Assembly: GCF_000372725.1 (NCBI RefSeq) | Contig: NW_005199363.1 | Coordinates: 321,031-385,030, forward strand | Origin: Emiliania huxleyi CCMP1516 | Lineage: Eukaryota > Haptophyta > Isochrysidales > Noelaerhabdaceae | Direction: 5' to 3' | Length of the DNA stretch: 64,000 bases | Part shown: positions 19,604-29,667 of the stretch, in pieces | How the letters are laid out: each line of letters opens with the position of its first letter | Numbering within the stretch: the stretch's first letter is position 1 | Notes under the pieces: model-generated | Database searches by the model: none | Told to the model about the DNA's origin: nothing | What the model saw: only the letters and a program-made list of their open reading frames with translations | Made by a program: the position numbers and the translations under genes

Positions 19604-20437
19604 AGTAGAGCCGCGGAGCCGCGTGAGTCTTGGTCGGAGGAAGAGTCGTCGGAGGAGCGGTCGGACGCCTCGCGCTTGTCGCGCCTGATGCGCTCTGCGA
19701 GGGGGCTGGGGTCGTAGTTGGTCGTGCTCGAGCGTCGGGAAGACAGCGCGCGTTGCGACCTTGTCGGCCGAGCTGCCATCCCACAGTACTAACAAGGTGT
19801 ACCAGTCGCCGCGAGGATAGAACCAAGCGTTGACCAACCTGTACCGTCCGAGAGCGGCCGCCTGAGCGGCCTGAGCGGCCGCCTGAGCGGCCGCCTCTGC
19901 AGCGGCCGCTGCCGCCGCAGCCTTCCGCGCCGCCGCCTCTGCAGCCGCTGCAGCGGCGGCCACAGCCGCAGCTTTGGCGTCGCGGGATTTTTTGTTCTTC
20001 CTTGCCTTCTTCTTGGTGCTCTTGGGGGGGTCATCAAGTGACCGCGGGCTGACTCGCCAGAGGTCGTGCTCTGGACGACTGGGGCAGGGCGACTCACCGG
20101 AGGTGAAGGGGGACGAGGGCGGAGGCAGGCTCAGCTGCTCTCCGTTGACCTCGTGTTGGTTGCAGAACCCGTTGGTTCCGTGGCAGTCGCGCACTGTGTC
20201 GTGAGGGTAGTAGATTGAAAGGGGGAATCGAGTCAGCGCTTCCTGAAGAGGTAGAGGAAGACGAGTGGAACGCAAACAGTAGATGAAGTCGACGACGCTG
20301 CCGCCGCCGCGCCGCCGCCCGCCCTCGTGGCCGCCGTAGACGCGGCTGAGGAAGAGGTCGGCGGTGCGCCCGCTGGGCGGGCAGGCCTTGAAGAACTTGG
20401 TCAGTGAAAAGTGCGAGTGTTGAGGCCGCGCGCAGCA
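19568..20437 (-). CDS. unknown protein with Ala-rich helical region
   Basis: The minus-strand frame reads FFKACPPSGRTADLFLSRVYGG, then SVVDFIYCLRSTRLPLPLQE and SIYYPHDTVRDCHGTNGFC. A Lys-rich STKKKARKNKKSRDAK segment follows, then an Ala/Glu/Lys-rich probable coiled coil, then YRLVNAWFYPRGDWYTLLVL. After that two frames compete: one runs on as Pro/Arg-rich sequence, the other gives NYDPSPLAERIRRDKREASD and a Ser/Asp-rich end. This implies an unlocated splice or a frameshift near 19740. No start codon is certain. I do not recognise the family. Confidence 0.4.
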   Translation of the reverse strand, partial: CCARPQHSHFSLTKFFKACPPSGRTADLFLSRVYGGHEGGRRRGGGSVVDFIYCLRSTRLPLPLQEALTRFPLSIYYPHDTVRDCHGTNGFCNQHEVNGEQLSLPPPSSPFTSGESPCPSRPEHDLWRVSPRSLDDPPKSTKKKARKNKKSRDAKAAAVAAAAAAAEAAARKAAAAAAAAEAAAQAAAQAAQAAALGRYRLVNAWFYPRGDWYTLLVLWDGSSADKVATRAVFPTLEHDQLRPQPPRRAHQARQARGVRPLLRRLFLRPRLTRLRGSTSVHLDPVPCLL

Positions 20438-20822
20438 GCCTGGATCTTGGTGATGAGGAGCATGATGATGATGGTGAAGCGGGCGCGATCGACCCGCAGC
20501 CTACTCGCTTGTAGGTATGTTGTTGGCAAAGGAAGACACAGAGCTCACACAAAATCACAGTGGGTGGTAAGCGAACGAGTCACTCAACAGGGGTCGATTA
20601 GTGCGGCTGCGGGCCACCCTGTCCAGAGGCGGAGGTGCCTTTCTGGGATCTTGCTACTACCGTCGGCGCCACAGGCAGGGCGGAGGCGCGCACCATCAAA
20701 AGCAGGGTGGTCCAACGGCGTCTTGGGAGCCGTACCTCCGGAAAAGCATTCACGGACCTGGAATTTTTTTTGTGCCGGTGATAGTACTAGCACGCGCCAG
20801 TTCGCACCTGTGTCGAGCCTGT

Positions 20823-20870
20823 GTGCTGAAAAAGAAAGAAAACGGACAACCCAAGGGAGGGATGGGAGGA
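20823..20870 (+). repeat. dispersed repeat family A, partial copy
   Basis: A short copy (gaaagaaaacggacaaccca through gggatgggagga) about 90 bp upstream of the Mrs2 start. Confidence 0.75.
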
Positions 20871-20958
20871 CAGGCTGTGAGTTGTAAGACAGGCTTGTGC
20901 GCCCCAATTCTTTTTACCGAGCACCTTCTCTCTATGCGCGACGGCCCATAGAAGGTGC

Positions 20959-23706
20959 ATGCGCGACGGCCAGGAGACTGGCATGTACACGGGCGCACTT
21001 GTCGGGCGCGCCCCCATCGGCGAGCCCAGCGCGGCGGCCGACTCGGCGCGGCGGGTCAACATCAAGGATCGAGAGAGGACGATTCTTGTGTTTGAGGTGG
21101 GCGCAAACAAGCAGTCGGCGATCCGGCACATGTCGCGCCGCGAGCTGCTCGAGGAGGCGCGCCGCGCCTCGACGCCCCTCCGGCTGCAGAGAGCCGACGG
21201 GCCCGCGGCTCGCCTCGGCGCCGACGCCGTCCTCAAGGCGCGCGACGTGCGGAAGGTCGACCCGCTGTTTGCCGGCCGGCTCGAGCCGGTGATCCTGGTG
21301 CGGTGCGGCTCAATCACCGTCTCGCTGGGCCGGACCGAGCTCCGCGCCATCATCCTGCACGACCGCCTCTACTTTATTGTGCCGGACGGCGCAGACTCGA
21401 TGCTGCAAGAGGCGCCTGCACCGCCGCCCGCCCACCACCGCCTCCTCCTCCAGCACCTTCTCTCCTCCGCCACCACCGCCGCCACCGCCGCCTCCATCAG
21501 GTGCACCGCAACCTCCTCCTCGTGCTGCACGGCTCCCTCGCCGGCGACAGCGGCGGCGCGGCGCGCTCCGAGCCTCCCTCCACGGAGCACAGCCCCCACC
21601 CCGCACGCCACGACGGCGGGCCGATCGCGCCGGCGCGGGCGGCGGGCACGCCTCCGCCGTACACGCCGCCGCCGCTCTCGAGCGTCGCGACGGGCGGCTT
21701 CGGCGCGGACAGCGGCGCGCCGCCGCCCTTTGAGTTTGCGGCGCTGGAGGCGGTCCTCATGATTGCGTGCTCCGACCTGCACAAGCGGCAGGTGGAGGAA
21801 CACTTCATTGACTAAACTGAACCCGGCCCCCCAGCAGTCGAGTTGAGAACTCACTGACGAAGCTTCACTACCCAGTCGGGTGGATGGAGTTGAGCTTACG
21901 TGCACACGCTCGGCAGGAGGAGCTGGGCTCGCTCGTGAGGTGCGCGCTGCTCGAACTGCGGCGCACGGTCGACCGCTCGCGCGTGGCGCCGCGTCCCTCG
22001 CACAGCCTCTCGCTCGGTGCAGCCGCCCTCGTTCTCTCGCCAGGTGGTTGGCTCGCGCGTGGTAGCGGGGTCGAAGCAGCTCGAGGCTGTCCGCGAGCTG
22101 GCGCAGGAGGGGGCAGCCCACTCCATCCGAATCACCGTGGACGAGCTGCGAGGTAGGCGGTGCGCGAGCTGAAGCAAGAAGTGCGCGAGCTCTCTCTGAC
22201 AGCGCAGGCGCTCGACCGAGCCATCGACGCTTGCCTAGACGACGACGAGGACATGGTGCGCACGCACCTCTCGCGGCCGCGCACGTCCAGGACACGTCCA
22301 CGACATGTCCGAGACATGTCCCGCAGGCGCGGATGTACCTCTCGCGGCTGCACAGCGCGGCGCGCGGCGTTGCGCCGGCGCCGCCGCAGACAGCGCTGCG
22401 GCGGAGGGCCACCGAGGAACGCTTGGCCAAGTTCTCGGCTGCCGGAAAAGTCTCTCCTAGACCTTTCCTGGAGCCTTCCTGTAGGAGACCTTGGCCAAGT
22501 TCTCCTCTGCGACACCCATGCAGACGCCTCCGCCGCACACGCCCTTGCCTGCTGGCTCGCTCAGGCAGGTTGGCCGCAGCGCGTCGCTGCTGTCGGACGG
22601 CGGTGCGGAGGGCGACGAGGAGGCGCGAGGCTAGCGAGGGGGGGCGGGAGATGCTTGCGGGTGGGAGGGGCGTGGCCTCATGCGCCGGTCCGGGGGCCCC
22701 GACGAGGTGGCGATACGGGGAGATATGGGGAGATATGGGGAGATATGAGGCCCCGAGGGGGTGGCGCGCGCCGCTCTCGAGCGGTGGAGAAAAGGTTGCT
22801 GTGGAGTGAGGTAGGACCTCGAGGGGGAGATACGGGGAGATACGGGGAGATATGGGGAGATATTGCTGTGGAGCTGAGGTAGGACCTCGAGGAGCACGAG
22901 GAGGTGGAGATGCTGCTCGAGTCGTACGCGCAGGAGGTCGGCTCCACGCTGGGCGCTCTGGAGGCGATCGCGCGCTCGACCGAGCGAGAAGTCCGTCTCC
23001 CTGCTCGACCTCTCCTCGACCTCTCCTCGAGCCTTTCCGCAGGCGATCGCGTACTCGATCGAGTCTACCGAGAAGTTCGTCTCTTTCCGGCTCGACTCGG
23101 CACGCAACCGACTTCTCAAGGCGCCAGATCTAGCCGAGGTCTAGCCGAGGTCTGAGCCGAGGTATGGCCGAGGTCTAGCCGAGGTGTAGCCGAGGCCTAG
23201 CCGAGGTATGGCACGCTCTGCTCTTCACACACCTCTCCCTGTCTGCTCCCGCCACACCCTCCATTTTTTTTGCCCCCCCGGGCCCCCCAGGGGGAGGTGC
23301 TCGGGGGAACCCCCGGGGGGATTTTGGGGGGCGGCCCTTTTATGGGGGGGGTTTTTGGGAGAAACTTCAAAGCCCCCCTTTTGGAGGGGGGGGACCCTTT
23401 GGGGTTTGGGGAGAAAAAGGCCCCCCCCCCCCCCCCCCCTCCCCCCCACCCCCTGTCAACCCACCCCCCCCCTCACCCCCCCACCCCGCCCGCCACACCC
23501 GAACCTTGCAAACGGCCTCTCCTCACGCCCGCCGGCCGCGCCGCGCAGGCGAGGGGACCCTCTTCAACCTCGTGGTCGGCCTCACCCTCGGCCTCCTCCT
23601 CGTCTGGTGCGTGGGCACCTACTGCTTCTTCTCCACCCACAGATGTTGGCGGCCGGGGAAGGCTCGCCGCGACCAGTACCTCGAGCGTGATGTCATCGTG
23701 ACGTAG
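20959..23706 (+). CDS. Mrs2/CorA-type magnesium transporter
   Basis: The multi-exon gene starts at the ATG at 20959 and stops at 23706. Family landmarks appear in order: RDVRKVDPLFAGRLEPVILVRC, ITVSLGRTELRAIILHDRLY, PFEFAALEAVLMIACSDL, a coiled region ending in CLDDDEDM, MYLSRL, EEVEMLLESYAQEVGSTLGA, IAYSIESTEKFVSFRLDSAR, and a final membrane helix (FNLVVGLTLGLLLVWCV). Splits seen clearly are 21412-21500 (GC-AG), 22256-22326 (GT-AG), 22417-22484 (GA-AG) and 22964-23042 (GC-AG). The stretch from 21800 to 22140 is not fully resolved. The GMN selectivity motif before the last helix is not clean: the best match, GVFGRNFKAPLLE at about 23350-23390, lies in poor-quality sequence. Members move Mg2+ across mitochondrial or plastid membranes. 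Confidence 0.8.
22716..22865. repeat. 10-bp minisatellite in Mrs2 intron
   Basis: Two runs of GGGGAGATAT/GGGGAGATAC units (about 22716-22747 and 22827-22862) fill the intron before the EEVEMLLESY exon. The sequence ctgtggagtgaggtaggacc occurs on both sides of the second run, so the repeat is again bracketed by a boundary duplication. Confidence 0.9.
23123..23210. repeat. 10-bp minisatellite (TAGCCGAGGT)
   Basis: About eight copies of TAGCCGAGGT with small variants directly follow the exon encoding the FRLDSARNRLLKA stretch. It marks the start of the next intron of the Mrs2 gene. Confidence 0.9.
23262..23440. other. probable low-quality sequence over GMN exon
   Basis: This stretch consists almost only of long G, C and T runs, unlike any neighbour. 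It resembles miscalled or run-inflated bases. Even so, one frame reads GVFGRNFKAPLLE, where Mrs2 proteins have the GMN motif. The exon is probably present but badly sequenced. Confidence 0.55.
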
Positions 23707-24007
23707 CGCAGTAGAGAGAGAGGGCTCCCAGTAGAGAGAGAGGGCTCCCCGCCGCAGCGTGTGGCGTGCGAGTGTGGCAGCAACGCGAGTATCGTCAGCT
23801 CGCGCGTGTGTTTCGTCGATCGGCCGACGACGGCCGTCCACCCGTCCTGTTCTCACACAACACACATCTCATTGAGATTGTTAATTTAATTGTTGCCCAT
23901 TTTTTTCACCCGCTGAGATCCCAAATCTCAGCCCTGCACACACTGTTATATGACCTGATCCCTCACACTCGCCCCCCTCGCGGCGGCCGAGGCTCCGTCC
24001 CCCGAGG
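23707..24007. other. Mrs2 3' flank
   Basis: It contains a direct repeat of gtagagagagagggctccc and a short AT-rich part near 23870-23950. No gene is seen. Confidence 0.5.
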
Positions 24008-24958
24008 GGCGAGGGAATGGTTGGGTAGTAGGGCTAGAGGGTCGCTCTACACTTAGCCTCTGCAGCGAGCGAGCGCTCAACTTAGCCCCCGCACGGAGCC
24101 GGGCTCAGACTTAGACCCTCATGGTCGGGGGCCATGAACTTAGACGACATAAGGCCAACTCCGGGTAAAACCCGGGTATACCTGGTTGAATCAGCTTTCA
24201 GGTTTACCCGAAAAATACCTGGACGCGTCCCGACCAACGTTTGCCGCGCACGACGCCATATCGCCTTCTCCCAGGGCCAGTGCGCTACTTGCGGCGCGCA
24301 ACGCCTGCTCAAGTACGCGCAACGACCAACGTACCATATGCTGCCGCTATGCGTGCCTTAAGGCGGCTGCGGCGAAGCGGCGGGCGCGGCATGCCGATGG
24401 CAGTGCGGACGATGCGGTTGCGATGTGTTCTGCTTCAAGATCGTGGCGGTGCTTGGCATGCACTTCTGCGATCCCAATCAGCTCATCGCAACGAAGCAGC
24501 GCAACAAGCTGGCTGCTGCCAACAAGGCCCTATGCTACCTCACGCGCGGATCGTTCAATACAAAGAGGACCAGCATACACAGAGGCTTCTCTGACACGCG
24601 TCTGTTTGAGCTTGAGGCTATTTGTGAGAACTGTTTGGCTAGAAGTCGCCGAACATTGCGCTCAGGAGGCAGCAACGAGAACCGGAAGAGGAGGATGCTG
24701 AGGCGGCGATTGCTGAGCATGAGGAGGATCGATCGCCCGCCGCAGGCGAAGAAAATTTGGGGGCTGTGCCGATGTTGATCACGGGGCGTTGATCACGGTG
24801 GGAGCCTTGGCCCCAGGCCGTGCCACGGCCGACTTAGCCGATGTAAGAGGCTCCCGCTGATCTTAGACCGCGCAAGCACTCCAGCGTGGCTAGCCACACT
24901 TAGACCCATTAGGCCTCCAGGCTCAGAACTTAGACTACTACCCAACCAGTGGCGAGGG
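24008..24958. mobile_element. DNA transposon with 8-bp target duplication
   Basis: A 16-bp terminal inverted repeat (AATGGTTGGGTAGTAG at 24016-24031; reverse complement with one mismatch at 24935-24950) is flanked on both sides by GGCGAGGG (24008-24015 and 24951-24958). An 8-bp duplication is typical of hAT-like elements. Four copies of an ACTTAG motif sit near each end, like subterminal transposase sites. The interior (about 24150-24780) is less GC-rich and holds an open frame at 24425-24778 (HFCDPNQLIATKQRNKLAAA) with no transposase motif I recognise. It is probably a non-autonomous or decayed element. Confidence 0.75.
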
Positions 24959-25395
24959 TGCGCGCCACACCGCGCCACAGAGTCGCGCACGTGTGTGACG
25001 ACTGACGACGTGGCGCGTAGGTTGAGACGAAGACAACTCGTGACAACGAGACACAAGTGCGAAGACTGGCGCGCGCGCGGGGGGGGGGGGGAAGGGGGGA
25101 AGGGGGGGGGGAGCGCCCCGCCGGTCCCGGTCCCCCAGGCAGCCTTCCAGACACCAGAGACCGAGTCATACGGCTCTAGGATCTGCTTCCGACAGATCAC
25201 GAACAAGCAGGGTTGCGCGAGCCCCGCGCTTGCCCTGGCGCCAAAGGCCCGGTTGTGGAGGCGCTGGACTGCTTCGCAAGGCGGGCGCGACCCGGCACCA
25301 CATCACCACAGGATTTCACCGTGCAATTAGGCCTCGCCCCGCCGTCATGCCTCGCTGTGTGACCGCGAGGCCCTTCGGTCGGTGCAATGGAGTGC
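24959..25395. other. no supported gene
   Basis: A poly-G-rich stretch at 25078-25115 and short frames only. Confidence 0.4.
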
Positions 25396-26260
25396 TCAGG
25401 GGCGGCCATCGACGAGACCTCGCACCGTGACGAGCGCGTGGTCGAACTTTGCCTTGATGGTGGTGGCCACGGCGTCGGCCGTCGGCGGATCGAAGGAGAT
25501 CCAAGCTGCGCCCTTCTCGCCGAGCTTGGTGAAGAGGCCGCCGAGCGTCTCCTTTGTCTTGCTGGCCTGCAGTGTGAATGCGAGCTTCTTGTTTCTCATC
25601 AACCTTCTGTGCATCCGATCCCGGTGCAACCAATTCCCTTGGGGTGCTAGATCTGGCCATCATAGGGGCGGGCTGGCCTCAGCGGTGACAACCTTGGCCG
25701 CGTTGCCGAGAGCGTCCGCCGCGGCCGACATGTGCTGGTAAATGGGCAGGGGGGGGGGGGGGGTTGGTGACCGCCGGGCGTGGGGAGGGTCAGGGGAGGG
25801 TTAGGAGGGTTTCGGGAGGCTGTGCACCTTGCTAATCGCGACGTCGTTGCCGATGGTGCTGCCAAAGAGGATCGAGCTCGAGTCGCCCTTGTCCGCGCCG
25901 AGCTTGCCGAGCAGGCTGTCGAGCCTTGCCTTCATCTTGGAGGCCAAGTCACCCGAGAACAGAGCCTGCGCGCGTCGTTGGAAGGCGTCTATCATCAGAT
26001 GCAAGCGTCCGGGCTCTCGCAAGGACACGCAAAGGCCTGCGAGTCCGAGTCGAGCTTGCTAAGCAGACTGTCAAACTTGGCCTTTGCCTATATGTCCCGG
26101 CGATGGCAGTCAAGTTGCAAGACTCGGTGCAAAAGTTCTTCGTGGTCACTGTGGGGGGGGATGGCGTGGGGGTGGAGGGCAACCTTGCCCAGCACCCCCT
26201 CGGGGCTCGCCGGGTCGAAGCCGATCGACCACGGTTGGGCCTGCCGCTCCTCGGCGATCC
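25396..26260 (-). pseudogene. fragmentary coding pieces, family unknown
   Basis: Several protein-like minus-strand pieces occur in order: WSIGFDPASPEGVLGKVALH (about 26170-26240); a KAKFDSLLSKLDSD piece (about 26050-26090); DLASKMKARLDSLLGKLGAD then SSILFGSTIGNDVAISK (25830-26000); MSAAADALGNAAKVVTAEA (about 25675-25735, after a possible GT-AG intron); and TKETLGGLFTKLGEKGAAWI with KAKFDHALVTVRGLVDG and a stop at 25396. Internal similarity (KAKFDSLL, KARLDSLL, KAKFDHAL) suggests an internally repeated protein. I could not connect the pieces into one frame, and decay or unseen exons are both possible. Confidence 0.4.
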
Positions 26261-26269
26261 ATGTGCGGT

Positions 26270-26614
26270 GACGGACCGACCGACAGGGGCGGTGTCGCGC
26301 ACGAGTCGTCGAGCGCGGCGTACGCGGTTGAGCGCGCCCTGTCGGCGGCCAGCGACGAGAGCCGGGGGGTCGCCAGACGAGCGACGGCCACCTCCACCTC
26401 GTCCGCGTCGTCCGTCGCGGCGCCGCCAGGATGGCGCGCCGTGGCGTCGCGGCCCTCAGCATAGTGCTCGAGCTGGAAGCCGACAAAGACGGCGGCCGTG
26501 CCGAGGAAGAAGGGCGGCGAGACGTGCGTGCGCCTGGCCGAGCAGCACGTCGGAGAGGACGGAGAGCGGTGTCATGAGCGAGAGGCCGAGCGTGGCGAGG
26601 AGGGGCGACGTCAT
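26270..26614 (-). pseudogene. SLC35F/DMT-type transporter C-terminal fragment, frameshifted
   Basis: ATG at 26614 is followed by SPLLATLGLSLMTPLSVLSD and VLLGQAHA. After a one-frame shift the sequence goes on as PFFLGTAAVFVGFQLEHYAE and a hydrophilic tail (EVEVAVARLATPRLSSLAAD, STAYAALDDS). This matches the last two membrane segments of drug/metabolite-type solute carriers such as SLC35F. The shift coincides with a CGCA duplication (gcgcacgcacg); removing one unit would restore the frame. Only the last fifth of such a transporter is present. The 5' side joins sequence also found near 20540-20575 (gagctcacacarAATCACAG), which suggests truncation at a repeat. Confidence 0.5.
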
Positions 26615-26725
26615 CGGAGCTCACACAGAATCACAGCGGGAGGAAAGCGGCGAGTCGCAATTCCACATCCCGCCTATAAATTCTTAATCAGATTGGGAAG
26701 TTCGAGTGCGTCAGTGCGCGACGCA

Positions 26726-27733
26726 ATGATCGCACGCCTTCACATCATAGGGTCGAAGAAGGCCAGCACAAGCTCGCTGTTTAAACTCTTCGCCGACGGC
26801 ACGACTGTGTGTGGCTCGCTTGAGCCCTCAGCTCAGAACAAGAAGGAGCCGGCTATCTGGTACAGAGATGTGCACACAAAGACGCCTGGCCAATACCTTG
26901 ACAGCTGGCCGCAGCCCGGCTCCAAGCAAACAAATTGCACCGAGTACATGGACGCCAACCCCGTACGTCTCAAGGACGTCTCCGCCGCAGAGGCACTGTG
27001 GAGGTTCGCTGAGGCGAGCAGATCGCCCACACAGCTTGTGCGCATAGTCGCCGTCATTCGCGAGCCCATCTCGCGACAGCTATCGCTCTACAATCATCTG
27101 CTGACTCAGCCACCTTCAACTTGGGAGGTGAAATGGGCTTGTCCCGAAGTCGAAGCTCTGCCCCGCATGGGACTCGCACCCTCATTCGATGAGCTAGCGC
27201 GCTGCGAAATGTTTGAGTGGCTGCGGTACTGCGGGATGCAGGACTTCTCCGCGGCGTGCTATTGGGCGCGAGCGTGGAAAACGAACCCGCGTGGTAAGGC
27301 GGTGGGCGTCATGGGCAGTATGTACCATCTACAACTGCAGCAATGGGAGCGCACATGGCCAAGGCAACAGGTGCTAGTTGTGCAGTTTGAGATGCTCGTC
27401 GGTGACAGATTCGCGGATGTTTATCGACAAATGATTGCCTTCTTCGGGCTTGCTACAGCACGTGCACCCGCGAAAGCTTGGACTACCCTCCCGCACTCCA
27501 ACTTAAGAGAGTCTCCCTGTAAGATCCGATCGATCAATTGCCACACGCGAGGTATGCTGCAGACCCTTTATACGCCATGGAACGGCCTACTCAACCGGGC
27601 GCTTGCCGCCGCCCACAAGGCAGGCAAGGCGCCTCCTGAAGAGTTGCTCTTTGAGATTGGCGCTAGTGTCGTGGCTTGCTCTGATGAGGTGGCTCTGCGA
27701 CCACAAGTCAACCTGTCCCGATGTACTTTATGA
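26726..27733 (+). CDS. sulfotransferase family protein
   Basis: Intronless, 335 aa, starting at the ATG at 26726. The 5'-phosphosulfate loop is HIIGSKKASTSSLF (canonical GxxKxGTxxL has G-T where this has A-S). The 3'-phosphate site is VAVIREPISRQLSLYNH. The later LQQWERTWPRQQVLVVQFEM and NGLLNRAL stretches fit Golgi-type carbohydrate sulfotransferases, which move sulfate from PAPS to sugars. Yet there is no signal anchor at the N-terminus, so it is either cytosolic or 5'-truncated. Its lack of introns contrasts with its neighbours. The last residues overlap the start of a BTB-protein fragment, so the native C-terminus may have been replaced. Confidence 0.8.
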   Translation: MIARLHIIGSKKASTSSLFKLFADGTTVCGSLEPSAQNKKEPAIWYRDVHTKTPGQYLDSWPQPGSKQTNCTEYMDANPVRLKDVSAAEALWRFAEASRSPTQLVRIVAVIREPISRQLSLYNHLLTQPPSTWEVKWACPEVEALPRMGLAPSFDELARCEMFEWLRYCGMQDFSAACYWARAWKTNPRGKAVGVMGSMYHLQLQQWERTWPRQQVLVVQFEMLVGDRFADVYRQMIAFFGLATARAPAKAWTTLPHSNLRESPCKIRSINCHTRGMLQTLYTPWNGLLNRALAAAHKAGKAPPEELLFEIGASVVACSDEVALRPQVNLSRCTL

Positions 27734-28128
27734 GCGCGCCAGACCACACCTCAGAAGAGGAGGGCGGCAGGGCGCAGCGCGCGCTCGACCTGCGGGAGCT
27801 GGCGCAGATGTACCAGGTGCCGCGCCTCGAGCTGCTATGCGCGCAGGCGCTGCAGGAGAGCGTCGGGCCGGCGACCGCCGTGCCGCTGCTCGACGTGGCG
27901 CACACGCTGGGCGACGGGCGCCTCCTCCTCGCGCAGTGCCGCCGCTTCGTGGCCGACCACGCCGCCGAGGTGCGGGCGAGCGGCGGCGTGGAGCAGCTGC
28001 GCGACTTGGGCGTGGCCAAGGGGCTGCTCGGCGACGCGCTCGACCAGGTGGCGGAGCTGAAGGGGACGGTGGCGGCGCGCGACGTGGAGCTCGAGAAGGT
28101 CCGGGCGGAGGTGGCCGAGCGGGCATGA
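27734..28128 (+). pseudogene. C-terminal fragment of NHL-BTB protein
   Basis: From about 27746 the frame EEEGGRAQRALDLRELAQMY, LELLCAQALQESV, HTLGDGRLLLAQCRRFVADH and GVAKGLLGDALDQVAELKG is about 95% identical to the C-terminus of the intact gene at 46115-47788. The end differs (TVAARDVELEKVRAEVAERA). It begins at a repeat-like junction right behind the sulfotransferase and lacks the BTB core. Either a truncated duplicate or the 3' end of a chimeric gene is possible. It is open from an ATG at 27721. Confidence 0.7.
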
Positions 28129-28153
28129 GGGAGGGGCAGCATGTCCCTGGTGT

Positions 28154-28270
28154 CACCGACGAGTCGGTCCGCGTGACTCCTCGTGTCCCGTACCGTTCTC
28201 ACACATCCATAAACTCACTTTGACCTCACTGAAGCGATGCCTCAATCCTGAATCCTCAGATTTTAGATTA
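28154..28270 (+). repeat. dispersed repeat family D, copy 1
   Basis: CACCGACGAGTCGGTCCGCG, CCGTACCGTTCTCACA, ATCCATAAACTCACTTTG and the AATCCTCAGATTTTAGA end recur at 60583-60700. Both copies start just behind a coding end. Confidence 0.85.
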
Positions 28271-28482
28271 TAGGAGGACGCTCGCGGTCGACCCCGTCTC
28301 TCTCTTGTAGTGCGCGTGGGGCTGGGAGGCTGTGGGCGTGAGCGCCAGGGTGTGCGCTTGCTACGTATCGAAATGTACCAGTGCTTCTATAGTCCCACAG
28401 GTCGCGGTTACATGCAAAAAGACTCATCAATCGAATCACTACGCCACGAGTATGCGCCTTGCGCGGTCCTCTCCGCCTCTCA

Positions 28483-29106
28483 TCACTTGTACCCGACGCC
28501 GCCCATAAACGTCTTTGGGTCCGGCACCTGCCCATTGAAGGTGGCGCCGGAGAAGTCGAAGCCGGGATTCTCCTCCTGGAAGCGCTCGAGCATCAGCGAC
28601 TTCTGCACCTCCGACTGCGTAAAGGGGTCAACCTGCGATCGGCGCAAGAGGGTCGGGGCAGAGCCGGGTCGCAGCAGCCACAACCCGCGCCGGGGCGCCT
28701 TCGTGTGGCCCTGAAAGACGGCCGACCATGGCACGCCGCGCGACACCTTCGTCAGTATGATGTGCAGCTCCCCGTCCTCCATGCACCACCTGCGCGAGGG
28801 ACGTGCGGCGGCGAGTTGCGGATTGGCGCTTCCAGCGCGCCGCTCGAGGCACGGCCGGGGCGGAGCGAGCACACACATCGACTCGTCCGAGTTGACTCCC
28901 GACTCGAACCGCTCGCTCAGGAAGGGTGGGTTCCCCTTAATGCCAAGGGTCATCTCGCCCGGCCGGATGGTGCAGCTCACCATCTTTGCCGTCACGCCGG
29001 GCGGCGGCCGGATGTAGACGTGGAGCTCCTCGAGCGTCTGCTCCCACTCGTAGATGGTGCGCCCCTGGTGCGTGTAGGCCAGCCGCTTCACCTCGATCTT
29101 GTCCAT
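28483..29106 (-). CDS. NUDCD2: NudC domain-containing protein 2 (CS domain)
   Basis: Exons 29106-28877, 28789-28699 and 28632-28483 join to 156 aa, the usual size for this family. The CS domain starts at YEWEQTLEELHVYIRPPPGV and runs through MTLGIKGNPPFL, WCMEDGELHIILTK and VPWSAVFQG. The C-terminal signature LERFQEENPGFDFSGA is characteristic of NUDCD2. The family works as an Hsp90-linked co-chaperone for beta-propeller and dynein-related clients. The first intron is GT-AG (87 nt) and the second GC-AG (66 nt). A family A repeat begins just upstream of the start, so the promoter lies in or beyond that repeat. Confidence 0.9.
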   Translation of the reverse strand: MDKIEVKRLAYTHQGRTIYEWEQTLEELHVYIRPPPGVTAKMVSCTIRPGEMTLGIKGNPPFLSERFESGVNSDESMCVLAPPRPCLERRAGSANPQLAAARPSRRWCMEDGELHIILTKVSRGVPWSAVFQGHTKAPRRGLWLLRPGSAPTLLRRSQVDPFTQSEVQKSLMLERFQEENPGFDFSGATFNGQVPDPKTFMGGVGYK

Positions 29107-29202
29107 GCAAGCCGGGCTGTCGCGATAACCGCGGCGGAGAGCCAGAAAAAGAATTCTTAGAAAACAATCACACTGGCACGACAAGGGAAAAAGAATTTTG
29201 CG

Positions 29203-29270
29203 GGGCCTGCCTGTGTGGTGGCGGCGTGCCGTCCTCCCATCCCTCCCTTGGGGTGTCTGTTTTCTTTGAA
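29203..29270 (-). repeat. dispersed repeat family A, minus copy
   Basis: Reverse complement of the family A core, about 100 bp upstream of the NUDCD2 start codon. Confidence 0.8.
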
Positions 29271-29410
29271 GGCCGGCGAGCCGCTCACGGTGCGCGAGGC
29301 GTCCTTCATTGCTGATGGGACACACCCCGAACACAGTGTTAGAGTTGTTTGGTATTGCTAAAAATCTCTCTCCACACCCCGAGCGCTTGCCCTGTCCCAG
29401 ACTTTCGGGC

Positions 29411-29475
29411 GAAAGAAAGAAAGAATTTTAAGAAAGAAAGGAAGAAAGAAAACTCCCGAAAGAAAGAAAGTTTTA
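29411..29475 (+). repeat. GAAA-rich tract
   Basis: Imperfect GAAA repeats with an internal attttaag. It resembles the tract that leads family A copies. Confidence 0.8.
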
Positions 29476-29667
29476 GCAGACAGGCTCGACACAGGTGCGG
29501 ACTGGCGCGTGCTAGCACTATCAGGAGCCGCCTCTAAGCGACTCCGGTAAGCCCGGGCAATGCACTTAGCGCCGAGAAAAAGAAATGACTCTGAAAAAGA
29601 ATTTTACAACACAAGGCTCTCGCACACGCACGATTCACACGACACGCAATCAATATCCTCGCTGTCG

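Noticed and set aside
24425..24778. Reverse-transcriptase tail inside the 24-kb element
   Set aside because: The VLGMHF stretch recalled an RT end, but no YxDD, no endonuclase and no RNase H motif is present, while the ends are those of a DNA transposon.
26498..26725. N-terminal extension of the sulfotransferase
   Set aside because: The extra frame overlaps the minus-strand transporter remnant and is Arg/Glu-rich filler; ATG 26726 directly precedes the PAPS-binding loop.
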